DNA of 64,000 bases from Actinomycetes bacterium. GTDB lineage: Bacteria > Planctomycetota > Phycisphaerae > JAACET01. Below are positions 17,338 to 27,120 of the stretch, piece after piece (the stretch's first letter is position 1; the number at the start of each line of letters is the position of its first letter). A program made the position numbers and the translations under genes. The DNA is taken from positions 1 to 64,000 of the forward strand of contig JAUXAG010000004.1 in NCBI GenBank assembly GCA_030614915.1, in the 5' to 3' direction. The notes beneath the pieces are model-generated. The model was not told where the DNA came from and made no database searches. It saw nothing but the letters and a program-made list of their open reading frames with translations.

Positions 17338-19839
17338 CTACTTCATTCCGAGCCAGGCGGCGATAGCGGGGGCGAACTTGACCACTACGCCGGCAAAGAC
17401 GATAGAAACCATGCTCATGAGCTTGATGAGGATATTGAGGCTGGGGCCTGAGGTGTCCTTGAAGGGGTCTCCGACGGTGTCGCCAACGACGGCGGCCTTG
17501 TGAGCATCAGAGCCCTTGCCGCCAAGCTGGCCGGTCTCGATCCACTTTTTGGCGTTGTCCCAGGCGCCACCGGCATTGGCCATGAAAATCGCCAAGGCGA
17601 AACCACAAACCAATCCGCCGGCCAATAAGCCGAGCACGCCGGGTACGCCGAAGACCAAACCGACAGCTAAGGGGACAACTAGAGCTAACAAAGAGGGGGC
17701 GATCATTTCTTTCTGGGCTCCGACAGTGGAAATGTCCACACAGCGGGCGTAATCGGGTGTTCCGGAGCCATCCATGATGCCGGGAATCTCTTTGAACTGA
17801 CGGCGGACCTCCAGGACCATGGAGTTCGCGACCCGGCCCACGGCCTTCATGGTTAAGGCGCAGAATAAAAAGGCCAACAGTACCCCCGAGAACATGCCGC
17901 AAAGTACGCGGGGATTCAGTAAGGTTACATTATAAAACTCCATGAAATCCCGGAGCGAAGCCCCGGAGGTGCGAATGAGGCTCAAAGGGACTGGGCTGAC
18001 GGGATCATCAAGGGAAACGCGGACGAAGCCCGCGGAGTCCTGGGAACCGGGCTCGATGGTGAGAACCTTGCCAGGAGGCAGGTCGATAGAACGGGGCGAT
18101 CGCAGCATAAGGGCGTAATATTCATCGTCGGTTTGGCTGGCATCGGTGTTGGTGGTGGTTGAATCAGTCCGTCCGGCAAAGAGGTTGTGGCCCATATAGG
18201 CAACCTGATCGGAAGCAATGGTGATTGCGGCCGAGGCTACGTACTGTTGAGCCTGGCGGTCCTGACTGACGCGGATCTGCTCGGCATAAGTGGCTAAGAG
18301 GGCCAGGGCAGTGAGGGCGGCTGAGCCGATGGCAAAACCCTTGCCGGTGGCGGCGGTGGTGTTGCCGAGGGAATCGAGGGCGTCGGTGCGTTTGCGGACC
18401 TCGGGGTCCTGATGGGTCATCTCGGCGTTACCGCCGGCGTTGTCGGCGATTGGTCCGTAAGCGTCGGTAGCCAAGGTGATGCCCAAGGTGGCCAACATTC
18501 CCACGGCAGCGATGCCTACGCCATAGAGCCCCATGGCTGGATAAGTAAATCCTCCGGCGGCGCCGAAGGCTACTATCATGGCAACAATGACAATTGTCAG
18601 GGGTGCCCAGGTGCTCTTCATGCCTTCTGCGAGGCCGGCAATTATAACGGTGCCGGGGCCGGTCTCGGCCTGGGCGGCAATGCCCTGAGTGGGCTTGGAA
18701 TCATAGGAGGTATAATACTCAGTAAACTTGCCGATGAGGACTCCGGCTACGAGGCCGGTAGTGGTGGAAAGGCCCACGCCCCACCAACGCAGGGGAGAGT
18801 CGGGGGGGAAGGCGTCGCCGAGGAGCAAATAACAGACGCCAAAGGTGGCTGCAATGACCAATATCGCAGCGGTGTTGATACCCCTTTCCAGGGCGCCCAT
18901 GAGCTGTTTCATGGTAGCTTCGACGCCGGTGCGAACAAAGTAGATGCCAATGATACTGAGGAGAATTCCCACCCCGGCAATAACCATGGGCAGAACCATG
19001 AGGTTCACGGCGTAGTCCTGGCGTCCGAGCCAATTGGCAGCAGCGACGCCGAGTACGCCGGTGGCCAAAATGGAGTTGCAATAAGATTCATACAAGTCGG
19101 CGCCCATGCCGGCTACGTCGCCGACGTTGTCACCGACATTGTCGGCAATGGTGGCGGGATTGCGGGGGTCGTCTTCGGGGATGCCGGCCTCTATCTTGCC
19201 GACCAGGTCGGCTCCGACGTCTGCGGCCTTGGTGAAGATTCCGCCGCCAACCCTGGCAAAGAGGGCCTGGAAGCTGGCCCCCATACCAAAACAGAGCATG
19301 ACCACGCTGATTTGGACGAGACTCATGGCGTATTCAGGGCCCAGAATAAAGGGTGCGAGCCAGGCGAGGATGAAAAACCAGATGCAGATGTTCAACAGGC
19401 CCAGGCCGACGACCACCAGGCCGGTAACAGCCCCGGCACGGAAGGCAATCTGCAGGCCGCGGTTGAGCGACTCCTTGGCGCCCTGAGCGGTGCGATTGGA
19501 GGCAGCGGTAGCGGTCTTCATGCCGTAAAAGCCGGCCAGGCCGGAGAAAAAGCCCCCCGCGATGAAACCCACGAAAACGAGCTTGTGCTGGGCGTTGAAT
19601 CCGAAAGCCATCAGAGCCAACAAGGCGGCGACGACGGCGAAAAAGATAGCGACGACCTTGTATTGCCTCCGGAGATAAGCGTAAGCCCCCTCGCGTACGT
19701 GAGCGGCAATGGCCTGCATGTCCGCGTCGCCGGGGGCAGCAGCCATAATCTGGCGATAAAAGATGTAAGCGAAAACCAATGCCAAGATGGAAGAGACGGG
19801 GACTATCAGCCACCAGAGAAGCGGAATACTAATGTCCAT
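17338..19839 (-). CDS. hppA: membrane-bound proton/sodium-pumping pyrophosphatase
   Basis: Hydrolyses pyrophosphate and pumps H+ or Na+ across the membrane. The substrate site is clear: [35 protein letters not shown], later [33 protein letters not shown], and [22 protein letters not shown] near the end. The alanine in GNTTAA, where K+-independent enzymes have lysine, marks the K+-dependent class; whether it pumps H+ or Na+ I cannot tell. It is 833 residues against the usual 680-730. An insert of roughly 90-115 residues (about 518-635), polar and Ser/Thr/Asp-rich, lies between the GNTT helix and the next helix. By known topology that loop faces outward. Confidence 0.95.
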   Translation of the reverse strand: MDISIPLLWWLIVPVSSILALVFAYIFYRQIMAAAPGDADMQAIAAHVREGAYAYLRRQYKVVAIFFAVVAALLALMAFGFNAQHKLVFVGFIAGGFFSGLAGFYGMKTATAASNRTAQGAKESLNRGLQIAFRAGAVTGLVVVGLGLLNICIWFFILAWLAPFILGPEYAMSLVQISVVMLCFGMGASFQALFARVGGGIFTKAADVGADLVGKIEAGIPEDDPRNPATIADNVGDNVGDVAGMGADLYESYCNSILATGVLGVAAANWLGRQDYAVNLMVLPMVIAGVGILLSIIGIYFVRTGVEATMKQLMGALERGINTAAILVIAATFGVCYLLLGDAFPPDSPLRWWGVGLSTTTGLVAGVLIGKFTEYYTSYDSKPTQGIAAQAETGPGTVIIAGLAEGMKSTWAPLTIVIVAMIVAFGAAGGFTYPAMGLYGVGIAAVGMLATLGITLATDAYGPIADNAGGNAEMTHQDPEVRKRTDALDSLGNTTAATGKGFAIGSAALTALALLATYAEQIRVSQDRQAQQYVASAAITIASDQVAYMGHNLFAGRTDSTTTNTDASQTDDEYYALMLRSPRSIDLPPGKVLTIEPGSQDSAGFVRVSLDDPVSPVPLSLIRTSGASLRDFMEFYNVTLLNPRVLCGMFSGVLLAFLFCALTMKAVGRVANSMVLEVRRQFKEIPGIMDGSGTPDYARCVDISTVGAQKEMIAPSLLALVVPLAVGLVFGVPGVLGLLAGGLVCGFALAIFMANAGGAWDNAKKWIETGQLGGKGSDAHKAAVVGDTVGDPFKDTSGPSLNILIKLMSMVSIVFAGVVVKFAPAIAAWLGMK

Positions 19840-19882
19840 AAATGATGCGCTCGGCAGGGTATAGTCTCAAGGGCCCCGGGAC

Positions 19883-19910
19883 GCCTGTCTGCGTGCCGAC
19901 ACGCACAGGC
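19883..19910. terminator. hairpin between rpsU and hppA
   Basis: GCCTGT-ct-GCGTG pairs with CACGC-ACAGGC over a 4-base loop, an 11-bp stem with a 2-base bulge. It lies just after rpsU on the minus strand. There is no clear T-run, so it may be a partial terminator or a 3'-end stabiliser. Confidence 0.45.
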
Positions 19911-19963
19911 AGGCAACCCGAGGGCGTTATCGTGATGAGATCTAATTCAGACAAGCAGGTAGG

Positions 19964-20143
19964 TTAGACCTCTCCGACGCGGCGCTGAGATTTTCGCATC
20001 CGGCGACGCTTGCGCTCCGAGGGCTTCTCATAGTAACTGTTGCGTTTGATATCTCGGTTCAAACCTTCTTTCTCACACATTTTCTTGAGCCGGCGAAGCA
20101 TCTGCTCGACAGTTTCGTTACCCCTGACTTTGACTCTTATCAT
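19964..20143 (-). CDS. rpsU: 30S ribosomal protein S21
   Basis: A small-subunit protein that helps initiation. It is too short for the ORF track. Translating the minus strand from the ATG at 20143 gives 59 residues: MIRVKVRGNETVEQMLRRLKK, then CEKEGLNRDIKRNSYYEKPSERKRRRMRKSQRR. The ERKRRR basic tail and the YYEKPSE motif are diagnostic of bS21. AAAGGA lies twelve bases upstream, and a strong promoter sits 60 bases upstream. It is transcribed toward hppA on the same strand with a hairpin between. Confidence 0.95.
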   Translation of the reverse strand: MIRVKVRGNETVEQMLRRLKKMCEKEGLNRDIKRNSYYEKPSERKRRRMRKSQRRVGEV

Positions 20144-20197
20144 AAGATCTGTGTTCCTTTACGGTTACAATTCATCCGGCAAACAGTGCAGTCATAT

Positions 20198-20226
20198 AAT
20201 ATATCGTACCAAAGGGAGGCGGTCAA
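20198..20226 (-). promoter_or_regulatory. promoter of rpsU
   Basis: Minus strand TTGACC and TATATT with a 17-base spacer, giving an rpsU leader of about 50 bases. Confidence 0.7.
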
Positions 20227-20291
20227 CAGAATAATATTGTTGGCATGAGAGGATCCAGGCTATGGGGCAACTGCAAAGGAGCTAAAAAGCT

Positions 20292-20319
20292 CACGGGCTC
20301 GGCTCCGTGCGAGCGAGCC
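20292..20319. other. two competing hairpins in the rpsU-sensor gap
   Basis: CACGG...CCGTG and GGCTCG...CGAGCC overlap, so only one can form at a time. They lie in the 20227-20603 gap. I see no gene and no recognisable riboswitch in the rest of that stretch. Confidence 0.35.
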
Positions 20320-20603
20320 AGAGACCGATAATATCGCTGATACGGCTTTTGAATCCGGGGTCTAGAAGGTCAGGTTGGAGCGTTTTGGCGGCTGGCCGGG
20401 AAGGGAGCCGACTGATGAGGGCTTTTATTAGCTAAACCGGCTGGGAGGGCAGGTCGATAGCACTGGCATGGGGAATAGCTGCAAGTTTAATGCTGAGCTT
20501 GCGCCGCAGGACAAACAAAACGGCTTGAGAGTGAGTAGCCGGGCAAGCAGTTTGACCAAAGATCATATAGTCTCGCAGAGCACGGGAAAGTGAGGTCCCA
20601 CAA

Positions 20604-21884
20604 ATGAATACCAACAATCAAAGGCAGGGGGAAACGGGCACAGAGAGCTTTAAAAAGCGAACCTCGATACGAACGAAAGTAATCGTGGCTGTGGTGCTGG
20701 CGTCGTTTGTCACGGTAAGCCTGACCACGGGCTTTCAAATCCGGACGATCTGCCGGAGCATTCTGAGTGAAGCGCAGACGCAGGCTGCAGCCTTGACCAT
20801 ACCGGTCAAGGAGAAGATAGACTCGCTGCTGGACAGCGGTTCTGGGCGGGGGGATTTCGGGCAGTTGGCCCATAGTGGCCCAAACGTGGAACTGCGGCGA
20901 CTATTAGGGGAAACAGTGGCCTGGCCGGGCAGGACAGACCTGAGGGCAGCCTACGTAATAGATGATAAAGGCAAGGTGCTGGCAAGCGCAGGAAAGGCCC
21001 GGGTGGTCAGAAACGTGCCAAGCGAGATATTCGAGTCAAAAGTCAAGGGGATCCGAGAAGCAAGAATCGTGGGCAACGGGTCCCGCTACGACACCTTCGT
21101 GCCGTACTACGGGAGCGGAGGGCAGGTGAGCGGGTACCTGGTAATAGGCATTTCGGCCCAAAGTCTGTGGGATCAAGCCACAGATTTGGCATCCGGGGCG
21201 GTAATCTCTTTCTCAATCATCGCTGTAATCACGGTGGCAGTGTTGGCCCTGTGGGTGTCACACTTCATGGTCCATCCGTTGGAGAAAATCACAAAACGCA
21301 TTGCCCAAGGAGCAAGCAACGAGAAGCACTACTTGGAGAAGTTGACGAAATCCGGCGACGAGATTGCCCACCTTGCCGAGGTAACCGATCAGGTGCTACC
21401 AGAACTGTACAGGCAGCAAGAGCAACTCAAAACTACCCAACAGCAGCTAACGGCAGAAAATGCCAAACTGGAACGGACCAAGCAGGCATTGCTGAAGATG
21501 GAACAGTTCTACCGGGCGGCGGTGGAGGCAGCTACGGGGGTGGCCTATGAGCTGGACCTGGCTACGGGCAAGTTCAAGTTCCTGTCACGGCAGGTCTACG
21601 AAATGCTAGGGTTCGCGGCGGAGGATCTACCCAGCAGCGACGTGTGGAGTGAACATATTCACGAAGACGATCGGGCCCAGGCGAATGATGCCCTTTCGGC
21701 GTGCGTGGAAGGGAAAAAGAGCTGCTTTTCGCGGCGATACCGGTTCGTATGCAGAGACGGGCAGAGCCTGGAGGTGGTGGAACTTGGAGGTCTGATCACG
21801 GATGAGACGGGCAGGAGCTCGGTGGTTTCGGGGATCATCATTCCAGCATACATGCTACCAAAATCTCTGCTTGCCAGCAGGTAA
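20604..21884 (+). CDS. membrane sensor with HAMP and PAS domains, no output domain
   Basis: The 426-residue protein has a first membrane helix (TKVIVAVVLASFVTVSLTTGF, about 24-45) and an outer sensor region of about 140 residues with a Cache/dCache-like pattern (RAAYVIDDKGKVLASAGKARVV, YDTFVPYYGSGGQVSGYLVIGIS). A second helix (VISFSIIAVITVAVLALWV) leads into a HAMP-like linker (HFMVHPLEKITKRIAQGA), a coiled coil (YRQQEQLKTTQQQLTAENAKLERT) and one PAS domain (AATGVAYELDLATGKFKFLSRQVYEMLGF). It stops after the PAS domain: no histidine kinase, GGDEF or cyclase domain is attached. GAGG eight bases upstream supports the ATG. The nucleotide cyclase downstream, 66 bases on and on the same strand, is a likely partner. 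Confidence 0.82.
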   Translation: MNTNNQRQGETGTESFKKRTSIRTKVIVAVVLASFVTVSLTTGFQIRTICRSILSEAQTQAAALTIPVKEKIDSLLDSGSGRGDFGQLAHSGPNVELRRLLGETVAWPGRTDLRAAYVIDDKGKVLASAGKARVVRNVPSEIFESKVKGIREARIVGNGSRYDTFVPYYGSGGQVSGYLVIGISAQSLWDQATDLASGAVISFSIIAVITVAVLALWVSHFMVHPLEKITKRIAQGASNEKHYLEKLTKSGDEIAHLAEVTDQVLPELYRQQEQLKTTQQQLTAENAKLERTKQALLKMEQFYRAAVEAATGVAYELDLATGKFKFLSRQVYEMLGFAAEDLPSSDVWSEHIHEDDRAQANDALSACVEGKKSCFSRRYRFVCRDGQSLEVVELGGLITDETGRSSVVSGIIIPAYMLPKSLLASR

Positions 21885-21950
21885 GCGATTGGGATAATAT
21901 GCCGGTGATAGGCGAGGAGTTTCCCAACGGCAGGGGGCAGGGAGGCCGGC

Positions 21951-24848
21951 ATGTCCAGGCGGCAAGAGAGATCAGCACACCATAATCTGCGTAATAAAGG
22001 CATAGCTATTTGCGTGGGGCTGGTGATAACCGCTCTAGCGGTCTTGGGGGGTTGGCAAGGGTGGCTAGAACGCTATGAGCGGATAAGCTATGATGGGCGG
22101 ATGGTCTGGCTGAACAACATTTCAGCCAGCGACCAAATCGTACATATCGACATTGACGACGGCTCACTGGAGACGGTGGGCCGTTGGCCTTGGCCCAGAG
22201 AGAGGTTGGCTGAGCTGATCGAGACACTCAACGAGGGAGAAGCTCGCCACATCGCTCTAGATATCCTGCTAAGACAGCAAGAAACAAAATCTACAGAAGA
22301 AGCTGAACCCAGTGGGGATGTCGCCTTAGCCGAAGCCATAAAAGATGCAGGAAGCGTGCTGGTTCCCACGCACTTCAGGATACCAGAAGATACAGATGAA
22401 CAGCCAACGTGGTTGGTAGAACTGAAACGGCTGCTAGCGGCGAATGCCTTTGAGCTGGACGGTCAAGAGTTTAGCCCGGCGGTTGCCGCCGAACGGTTGG
22501 GGGTAGATAGCATGTTGGTGGCTGAAGAGTTTTACGGCAGACGTCAGGAAACAGTGGACAACCAGGTCCTGGAACTGCTGGCGGTTGGTAAGATAGAGAG
22601 CGAACTAAAACTTCTAGAACACTACGGTCTGCTCGAAGCAGGCGAGGGTACGCCAGAATACGTGGTAGTACACAGAGCCCTTAGACGGGCCGAATCCATC
22701 CTGGAATCGCAAAAGTTCGGGCGAGTTTCAGAAAGGGCCCTGGCTCCGGAAGTCTTTAGCCCCGGACATATCGACCCACCGATTCCGGAATTGGCCCGGG
22801 TGGCTGGGGCCGTAGCCTTCATCGCTAACAAACCCGATCCCGGGGGAGTGTTTCGCAGGGTGCCGCTTTTGGCTAGGACAGGTGGGTATGTCTATAAGCA
22901 ATATGCCCTGGCCCTGGCCTGCGAGCTGCTGGGCGTGGAAGACTCCCAGATAGTCTATGAGCAATCGGGTTATCTGGTTCTGTCAAGGGCGTCGCGGCGG
23001 GGCCAAGAGCCGCATACGATACGGATACCGGTTGACCGGCAAGGTCGGATGCTGATCAACTTTCGCAAGGGCCATAAGGGCCATAAGGAGCGGTGGTGGG
23101 ACAGCGGCTTTGTGCATCTTTCGGCAGGAAAAATTCTGGAAATACCGCAACTGCGTCAAAAGATAAAGAACAATTTAGTTAAGCAAGAAGAGGCGGTACG
23201 AAAAGCGATTGAGCTAAGGGAGGGGGACCAAAAGCGAAAAGAGTATGACCAACTAAACGGGGAAATAGCCAAGATCAGGTCCAGACTCAAGAGTATGGAG
23301 GCGGGGCAAGAGTCTGAACAACTAAAGTTGGAGCTAGCGGCGTTGGAAGAACTGGCAGAGGAAATGCGAGCTGAGGCGATTGATAATATTCGGTTCATAT
23401 ACAATTCTTTGCCGAAGGAAGCGCCGAGCGATCCGGGAGAATTGCAGGAGTATCGCAATATTTTACTTTTCTACCAAGATTTGGTGGAGACGGATTACCA
23501 AGCGGAGAATCAGCGGCTGGAAAAGATTCTAAAGGAAAGTATTTCTAATTTGAGGGCTAGGACGCAAGGGAAGGTTTGCCTGGTGGGTTCGACGGCCTCG
23601 GGCGGTGCGGGGGGATCGTTGGATTATGCGAGTTGTCCGGTATTTGAGAGGGAGGTGCCGGGTATAGTGGTGCATGCGAATGTACTCAATACCATTTTGG
23701 AGCATAGTTTTCTGCGTCAGGTGAGTCTATGGCAGCAGCTGCTGCTAATAGCCGGCTGCGGGTTGGTGGCGACGGTTCTGAGCAGTCTTTTGAAGCCTTT
23801 ATATAGTATTGTGCCGGTGATAGTAGGGACAGGCGGGTATGTAGGGGTGAATTTCTGGGCTTTTGCCACAGGATTGGTATTGCCTTTTGTACTTCCGTTG
23901 GCGGCGATTCTGCTGGGCTGGGCGGGGGTGATGGCCTATCGGCAACTGTTCGAGGCCAAGGAAAAACGGAGAATGGCCACGGCGTTGGGTCAATTTACGA
24001 GCCCGGCTGTGGCTCGGAGGGTTCTGGCTCAGCCGGAACTGCTGCGTCTGAGCGGAGAGACGCGAGAAGTGAGCTGCTACTTTTCAGATCTGAAAGGATT
24101 TACGCCACTTTCGGAAAGGCTGGGAGCAGAAAAGACGGTTCGGCTGCTAAACCGTTACCTGGATAAGATGACCGAGGTGCTGTTCAAACACGGAGCTACG
24201 GTAAACAAATTCATGGCCGACGGCATCTTCGCCTTCTTCGGGGCACCAGAGGTACAGGTTGATCACGCCCGGCGAGCGTGCCTGGCGGCAGTGGATTCGC
24301 AAATTGCCTTGGCAAAACTGTGTGAGGAACTTGTCAAACAAGGCGGCAGCGAACTGCGGATGCGTGTGGGGATCAACACGGGTCAGGCGGTGGTGGGCAA
24401 CTGCGGGTCTAGCAGAAAGTTCGATTATACGGCGCTGGGTGATACGGTGAACCTGGCGAGCCGCCTGGAACCATCGAACAAGTTTTTCGGTTCGCTGATA
24501 TTGGTGAGCCAACGGACGTTCGAACAAGCCGAGCTGCCGGAGGAGATACTATCCCGACCATTGGGTTCAATCGTGGCAGTTGGTCGAACGGAGGTTACCG
24601 AAGTAGTAGAGATCGTGGGGCGTGACGGGGAAGATGAGCAGAAATCCGAGTCTGTGCGGAAGTTTGCGTCGGGGCTGGAGGCTTACCGTCAAGGACAATT
24701 GAAGGAGGCCCTGGAGATATTTGAGGGCTGCCTGGAGATTTGGGCAGAAGACAGTCCGGCGAAGGTTTATGCCAATCTGAGCCGTAAAGCACTGCAGGAG
24801 CCAAGGGCAGGTGAGTGGGATCCCATCGTGCGGATGACCTCGAAATAG
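21951..24848 (+). CDS. CHASE2-domain class III adenylate/guanylate cyclase
   Basis: Makes a cyclic nucleotide in response to an outer signal. An N-terminal helix leads into CHASE2 (RISYDGRMVWLNN, IVHIDIDDGSLETVGRWPWPRERLAELI), which ends at GKVCLVGSTASGG...PGIVVHANVLNTIL near 540-580. About 140 residues of charged coiled coil (400-540) are inserted within CHASE2. Helices follow (about 590-665). The catalytic domain (about 700-885) has both metal aspartates (YFSDLKGFT, MADGIFAFFG), and NLASRLE keeps the transition-state Asn and Arg. KFMADG and YTALGD are more like adenylate cyclases. A TPR-like tail closes the protein. GGAGG precedes the start by five bases. Confidence 0.92.
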   Translation: MSRRQERSAHHNLRNKGIAICVGLVITALAVLGGWQGWLERYERISYDGRMVWLNNISASDQIVHIDIDDGSLETVGRWPWPRERLAELIETLNEGEARHIALDILLRQQETKSTEEAEPSGDVALAEAIKDAGSVLVPTHFRIPEDTDEQPTWLVELKRLLAANAFELDGQEFSPAVAAERLGVDSMLVAEEFYGRRQETVDNQVLELLAVGKIESELKLLEHYGLLEAGEGTPEYVVVHRALRRAESILESQKFGRVSERALAPEVFSPGHIDPPIPELARVAGAVAFIANKPDPGGVFRRVPLLARTGGYVYKQYALALACELLGVEDSQIVYEQSGYLVLSRASRRGQEPHTIRIPVDRQGRMLINFRKGHKGHKERWWDSGFVHLSAGKILEIPQLRQKIKNNLVKQEEAVRKAIELREGDQKRKEYDQLNGEIAKIRSRLKSMEAGQESEQLKLELAALEELAEEMRAEAIDNIRFIYNSLPKEAPSDPGELQEYRNILLFYQDLVETDYQAENQRLEKILKESISNLRARTQGKVCLVGSTASGGAGGSLDYASCPVFEREVPGIVVHANVLNTILEHSFLRQVSLWQQLLLIAGCGLVATVLSSLLKPLYSIVPVIVGTGGYVGVNFWAFATGLVLPFVLPLAAILLGWAGVMAYRQLFEAKEKRRMATALGQFTSPAVARRVLAQPELLRLSGETREVSCYFSDLKGFTPLSERLGAEKTVRLLNRYLDKMTEVLFKHGATVNKFMADGIFAFFGAPEVQVDHARRACLAAVDSQIALAKLCEELVKQGGSELRMRVGINTGQAVVGNCGSSRKFDYTALGDTVNLASRLEPSNKFFGSLILVSQRTFEQAELPEEILSRPLGSIVAVGRTEVTEVVEIVGRDGEDEQKSESVRKFASGLEAYRQGQLKEALEIFEGCLEIWAEDSPAKVYANLSRKALQEPRAGEWDPIVRMTSK

Positions 24849-24937
24849 GGCTTTTTCGCCATTTTTCCAGGAAAAACACGGGGATGAGCCGGCTGGAGAG
24901 CGAAGGTTCTAGATTGGTAATTTCGGGTGATTATTTG

Positions 24938-24966
24938 TTGCAAAAGTCTGGAATTTGCTGTATAAT
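24938..24966 (+). promoter_or_regulatory. near-consensus promoter for the porin gene
   Basis: TTGCAA and TATAAT with a 17-base spacer. The -10 is a perfect match. It implies strong expression of the outer-membrane protein that follows. Confidence 0.75.
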
Positions 24967-25031
24967 GTTGGATTACGAGCATGTCGAGAGTGCAGGCAAA
25001 AGAATCCAAGGTCAATAAAACAGGAATAACC

Positions 25032-26507
25032 ATGAAACGTTTTTGGAAGCAACTGTTCTTTTTGACGGCTGTGGCAACAGTAGCGTGGGCCCTAATGTGG
25101 GCAGGGTCTGCTGGGGCTCAGGACAGCCGAGTGACATTTATGAACCGCCAGCGGGAAATCGCACGAGATTTGGAAATCGACATAGTCCCGGTGGAACCCT
25201 CGGAGGACTTCTTGACGCTGGATTGGGGGGGCTGGTTCACCGGTAGCTATCAACTGTTCCACGACAACGGAATCATTTCCGGAAGTACGATAGTGCGGGG
25301 GGTGCATGAGCGACATATGGGCAGCTATGACCTTCGGCTTTGGGGCAGGGCCGACTTCGGGAACTTAGCGCAAGTATATGCCCGAATGCGGATGGAGTAC
25401 GTGGACTGGGAAGTGGGCGATTCGCTGACCAGCCAGGATCACTACCTGGACGGGCCGAACCTAGATCGCGGCTGGGTGTACTTCGATTTGCGCAGAGCAA
25501 CGAAGGATTGGCAGGAGCAACAACTGGGCTGGACAGTCAATACCCGCCTCGGCCGACAGTACACAGAGTGGGGGTCAGGGCTGGTACTGAGTCTGCCGAT
25601 AGATGCGGTGGTAGTCGGCGGAGAATTCGGCGATTGGCGGCTGCGAGGCCTGGCGGGACAAAGCATTACCTCTTTTGACAATATTGATCGGTCAGTAGAA
25701 CCAGCTGGCGATATAGCAGGACGACTGAGGCGGGATTTCTACGGCGGAGAGATGGATTTTGGTGGGTTCAAGCGGCACCGGCCGTTCGCTTATGCCCTGC
25801 GTGCCGTGGACAGGACCAGAACGCCAGTAGGCGCAGCTCAAAGTTACAGCTACGACAGTTGGTACTTCGGGATAGGCTCACGAGGGATTTTGTGGCGCCC
25901 TGAATGTACGTATTCGACCGAGTTCGTCTGGCAGAACGGGGAAGGATACTCGGATGTGACCAGCGGGCCAGGAGGGAATCAACTGGAGGACATCGAGGCC
26001 TTGGCCTTCGACGCCCAGGTGAATTACTTCCCAGGTGGTGAGCATAGGCCGAAGTTGTCGGCTCAGTACACCTTCGGCAGTGGTGATAGCGGGCGGGTAC
26101 GCCCGTCAGATACGATAAACGGCAATATCAAAGGCAGTACTGATCACGGCTTCAACGCCTTCGGGTTTCGCTATACGGGTTATTCTTTCGCCCCGGTGAT
26201 AAGCAACATTCACGTGCTGCGGCTGGGTTTTGCCTTTTTGCCGTTTCCGGGGAATGAGAGCTTGGAGCAATTAGAAATAGGTGCAGATGTTTTTGGATAT
26301 GCCAGCGCCACGGAGGGCGGAGTTTCGGACTCGTCAGCGGGTGTGGGCAGCCAGAGCCTGGGATACGAAGCAGATACCCATATCTACTGGCGGGTGACCT
26401 CTGACTTGTCACTGGTAGTCCGCTATGGTGCATTCTTTCCGGGCGAAGCATTCCTGGACGGCACGAGCCGTCACAGCCTGTATACCGGTGTAACACTGAG
26501 CTTCTGA
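25032..26507 (+). CDS. outer-membrane beta-barrel of the alginate-export porin type
   Basis: The ATG at 25032 with AGGA upstream gives a clean signal peptide (MKRFWKQLFFLTAVATVAWALMWAGSAGAQ, cleavage after AGA). The rest (about 460 residues) is beta-barrel-like: alternating aromatic strands (YDLRLWGRADFGNLAQVYARMRMEYVDW, HPLEVGADVFGY-type), many Gly/Asp turns and a C-terminal aromatic (LYTGVTLSF). DRGWVYFDLRR and LGRQYTEWGSGLVLSLP match the alginate-export family, which forms anionic-sugar channels. Substrate here is unproven. It probably forms a transcription unit with the lipoprotein and FecR genes. Confidence 0.8.
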   Translation: MKRFWKQLFFLTAVATVAWALMWAGSAGAQDSRVTFMNRQREIARDLEIDIVPVEPSEDFLTLDWGGWFTGSYQLFHDNGIISGSTIVRGVHERHMGSYDLRLWGRADFGNLAQVYARMRMEYVDWEVGDSLTSQDHYLDGPNLDRGWVYFDLRRATKDWQEQQLGWTVNTRLGRQYTEWGSGLVLSLPIDAVVVGGEFGDWRLRGLAGQSITSFDNIDRSVEPAGDIAGRLRRDFYGGEMDFGGFKRHRPFAYALRAVDRTRTPVGAAQSYSYDSWYFGIGSRGILWRPECTYSTEFVWQNGEGYSDVTSGPGGNQLEDIEALAFDAQVNYFPGGEHRPKLSAQYTFGSGDSGRVRPSDTINGNIKGSTDHGFNAFGFRYTGYSFAPVISNIHVLRLGFAFLPFPGNESLEQLEIGADVFGYASATEGGVSDSSAGVGSQSLGYEADTHIYWRVTSDLSLVVRYGAFFPGEAFLDGTSRHSLYTGVTLSF

Positions 26508-26513
26508 GGAAAA

Positions 26514-27086
26514 ATGGAAATGCAAAAATCAAAAAGATGGATTCCCGCCTTCGCGGGAATGACACTATGGATCGTAGTAAGCTTGGTGGTAGGCCTAGGC
26601 GGTTGCGCTCCGGCGGGGGTCAGGGGAGTACGGGCCTTTGAAGACCTGCCGCCAGCGGAGGGAGAAGTAGCCTCGGATGCAGAGTTTCTTTTTGAGCTTT
26701 CCGAGAAGAAGTACTGCAGCACTGACGACGCTTACCGAGGGATGCTTTACCTTATCGACGGCACGGATACCAGCCGGGATTTTGAGGAACGGACGGCCCG
26801 GCTGGTAATGCACGGAGTGGCCAATAAAAGCTGGCCCCACAACCCCAATGCGGTGGCGACCAAGGGGAAGGTGGCATATATGTTGGTCCGGGCACTTGAA
26901 ATTCGCGGCGGTGTGATGTATAATATAACTAACGGATGTCCGCGGTATGCACTGCGTGAGCTGATCCACAAGGGAATTATCAAAGGCGGCATAGAAGGCA
27001 GTAAGATCAGTGGAGCCGAATACGTGGGTATTTTAGGGCGGGCTGATGATCGTCGGCACCCGGACCAGGAATATAAGTGTTTTTAG
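26514..27086 (+). CDS. putative lipoprotein whose signal peptide includes a repeat
   Basis: 190 residues. The signal region reads KSKRWIPAFAGMTLWIVVSLVVGLGGC; WIPAFAGMT is the translation of the family B repeat at 26538. A good lipobox (GLGGC) follows. GAGG at 26507 supports a start at 26514 or 26520, so the repeat appears to be translated as part of the hydrophobic core. The mature domain (YCSTDDAYRGMLYLIDGTDTSRDFEERTARLV; GKVAYMLVRALEIRGGVMYNITNGCPRYALRELIHKGII) is a small helical module I do not recognise by name. It lies between a porin and a FecR protein and is likely an envelope accessory protein. Confidence 0.75.
   Translation: MEMQKSKRWIPAFAGMTLWIVVSLVVGLGGCAPAGVRGVRAFEDLPPAEGEVASDAEFLFELSEKKYCSTDDAYRGMLYLIDGTDTSRDFEERTARLVMHGVANKSWPHNPNAVATKGKVAYMLVRALEIRGGVMYNITNGCPRYALRELIHKGIIKGGIEGSKISGAEYVGILGRADDRRHPDQEYKCF
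26538..26564 (+). repeat. family B repeat, copy B1, inside a coding region
   Basis: ATTCCCGCCTTCGCGGGAAT with flanking TGG and GACAC. It lies in frame within the lipoprotein signal peptide. The bases before it (AATGCAAAAATCAAAAAG) resemble a family C arm. Confidence 0.9.
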
Positions 27087-27120
27087 AGGGAGGGGTTAGG
27101 CTTTTATCGGAGGAGTGGAC

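Noticed and set aside
17178-17366. Small ORF rich in Lys, Glu and Arg.
   Set aside because: It is the direct translation of purine-rich repeats D and related sequence.
18412-19845. 477-codon plus-strand ORF opposite hppA.
   Set aside because: Shadow of the pyrophosphatase; composition and lack of motifs show it is not a gene.
20490-20600. Possible cyclic-di-GMP (GEMM) riboswitch upstream of the sensor gene, because of CAGGACAAAC.
   Set aside because: Only one short core segment resembles the consensus. The GNRA hairpin, the GGGACGCAAAGC segment and the second helix are absent.
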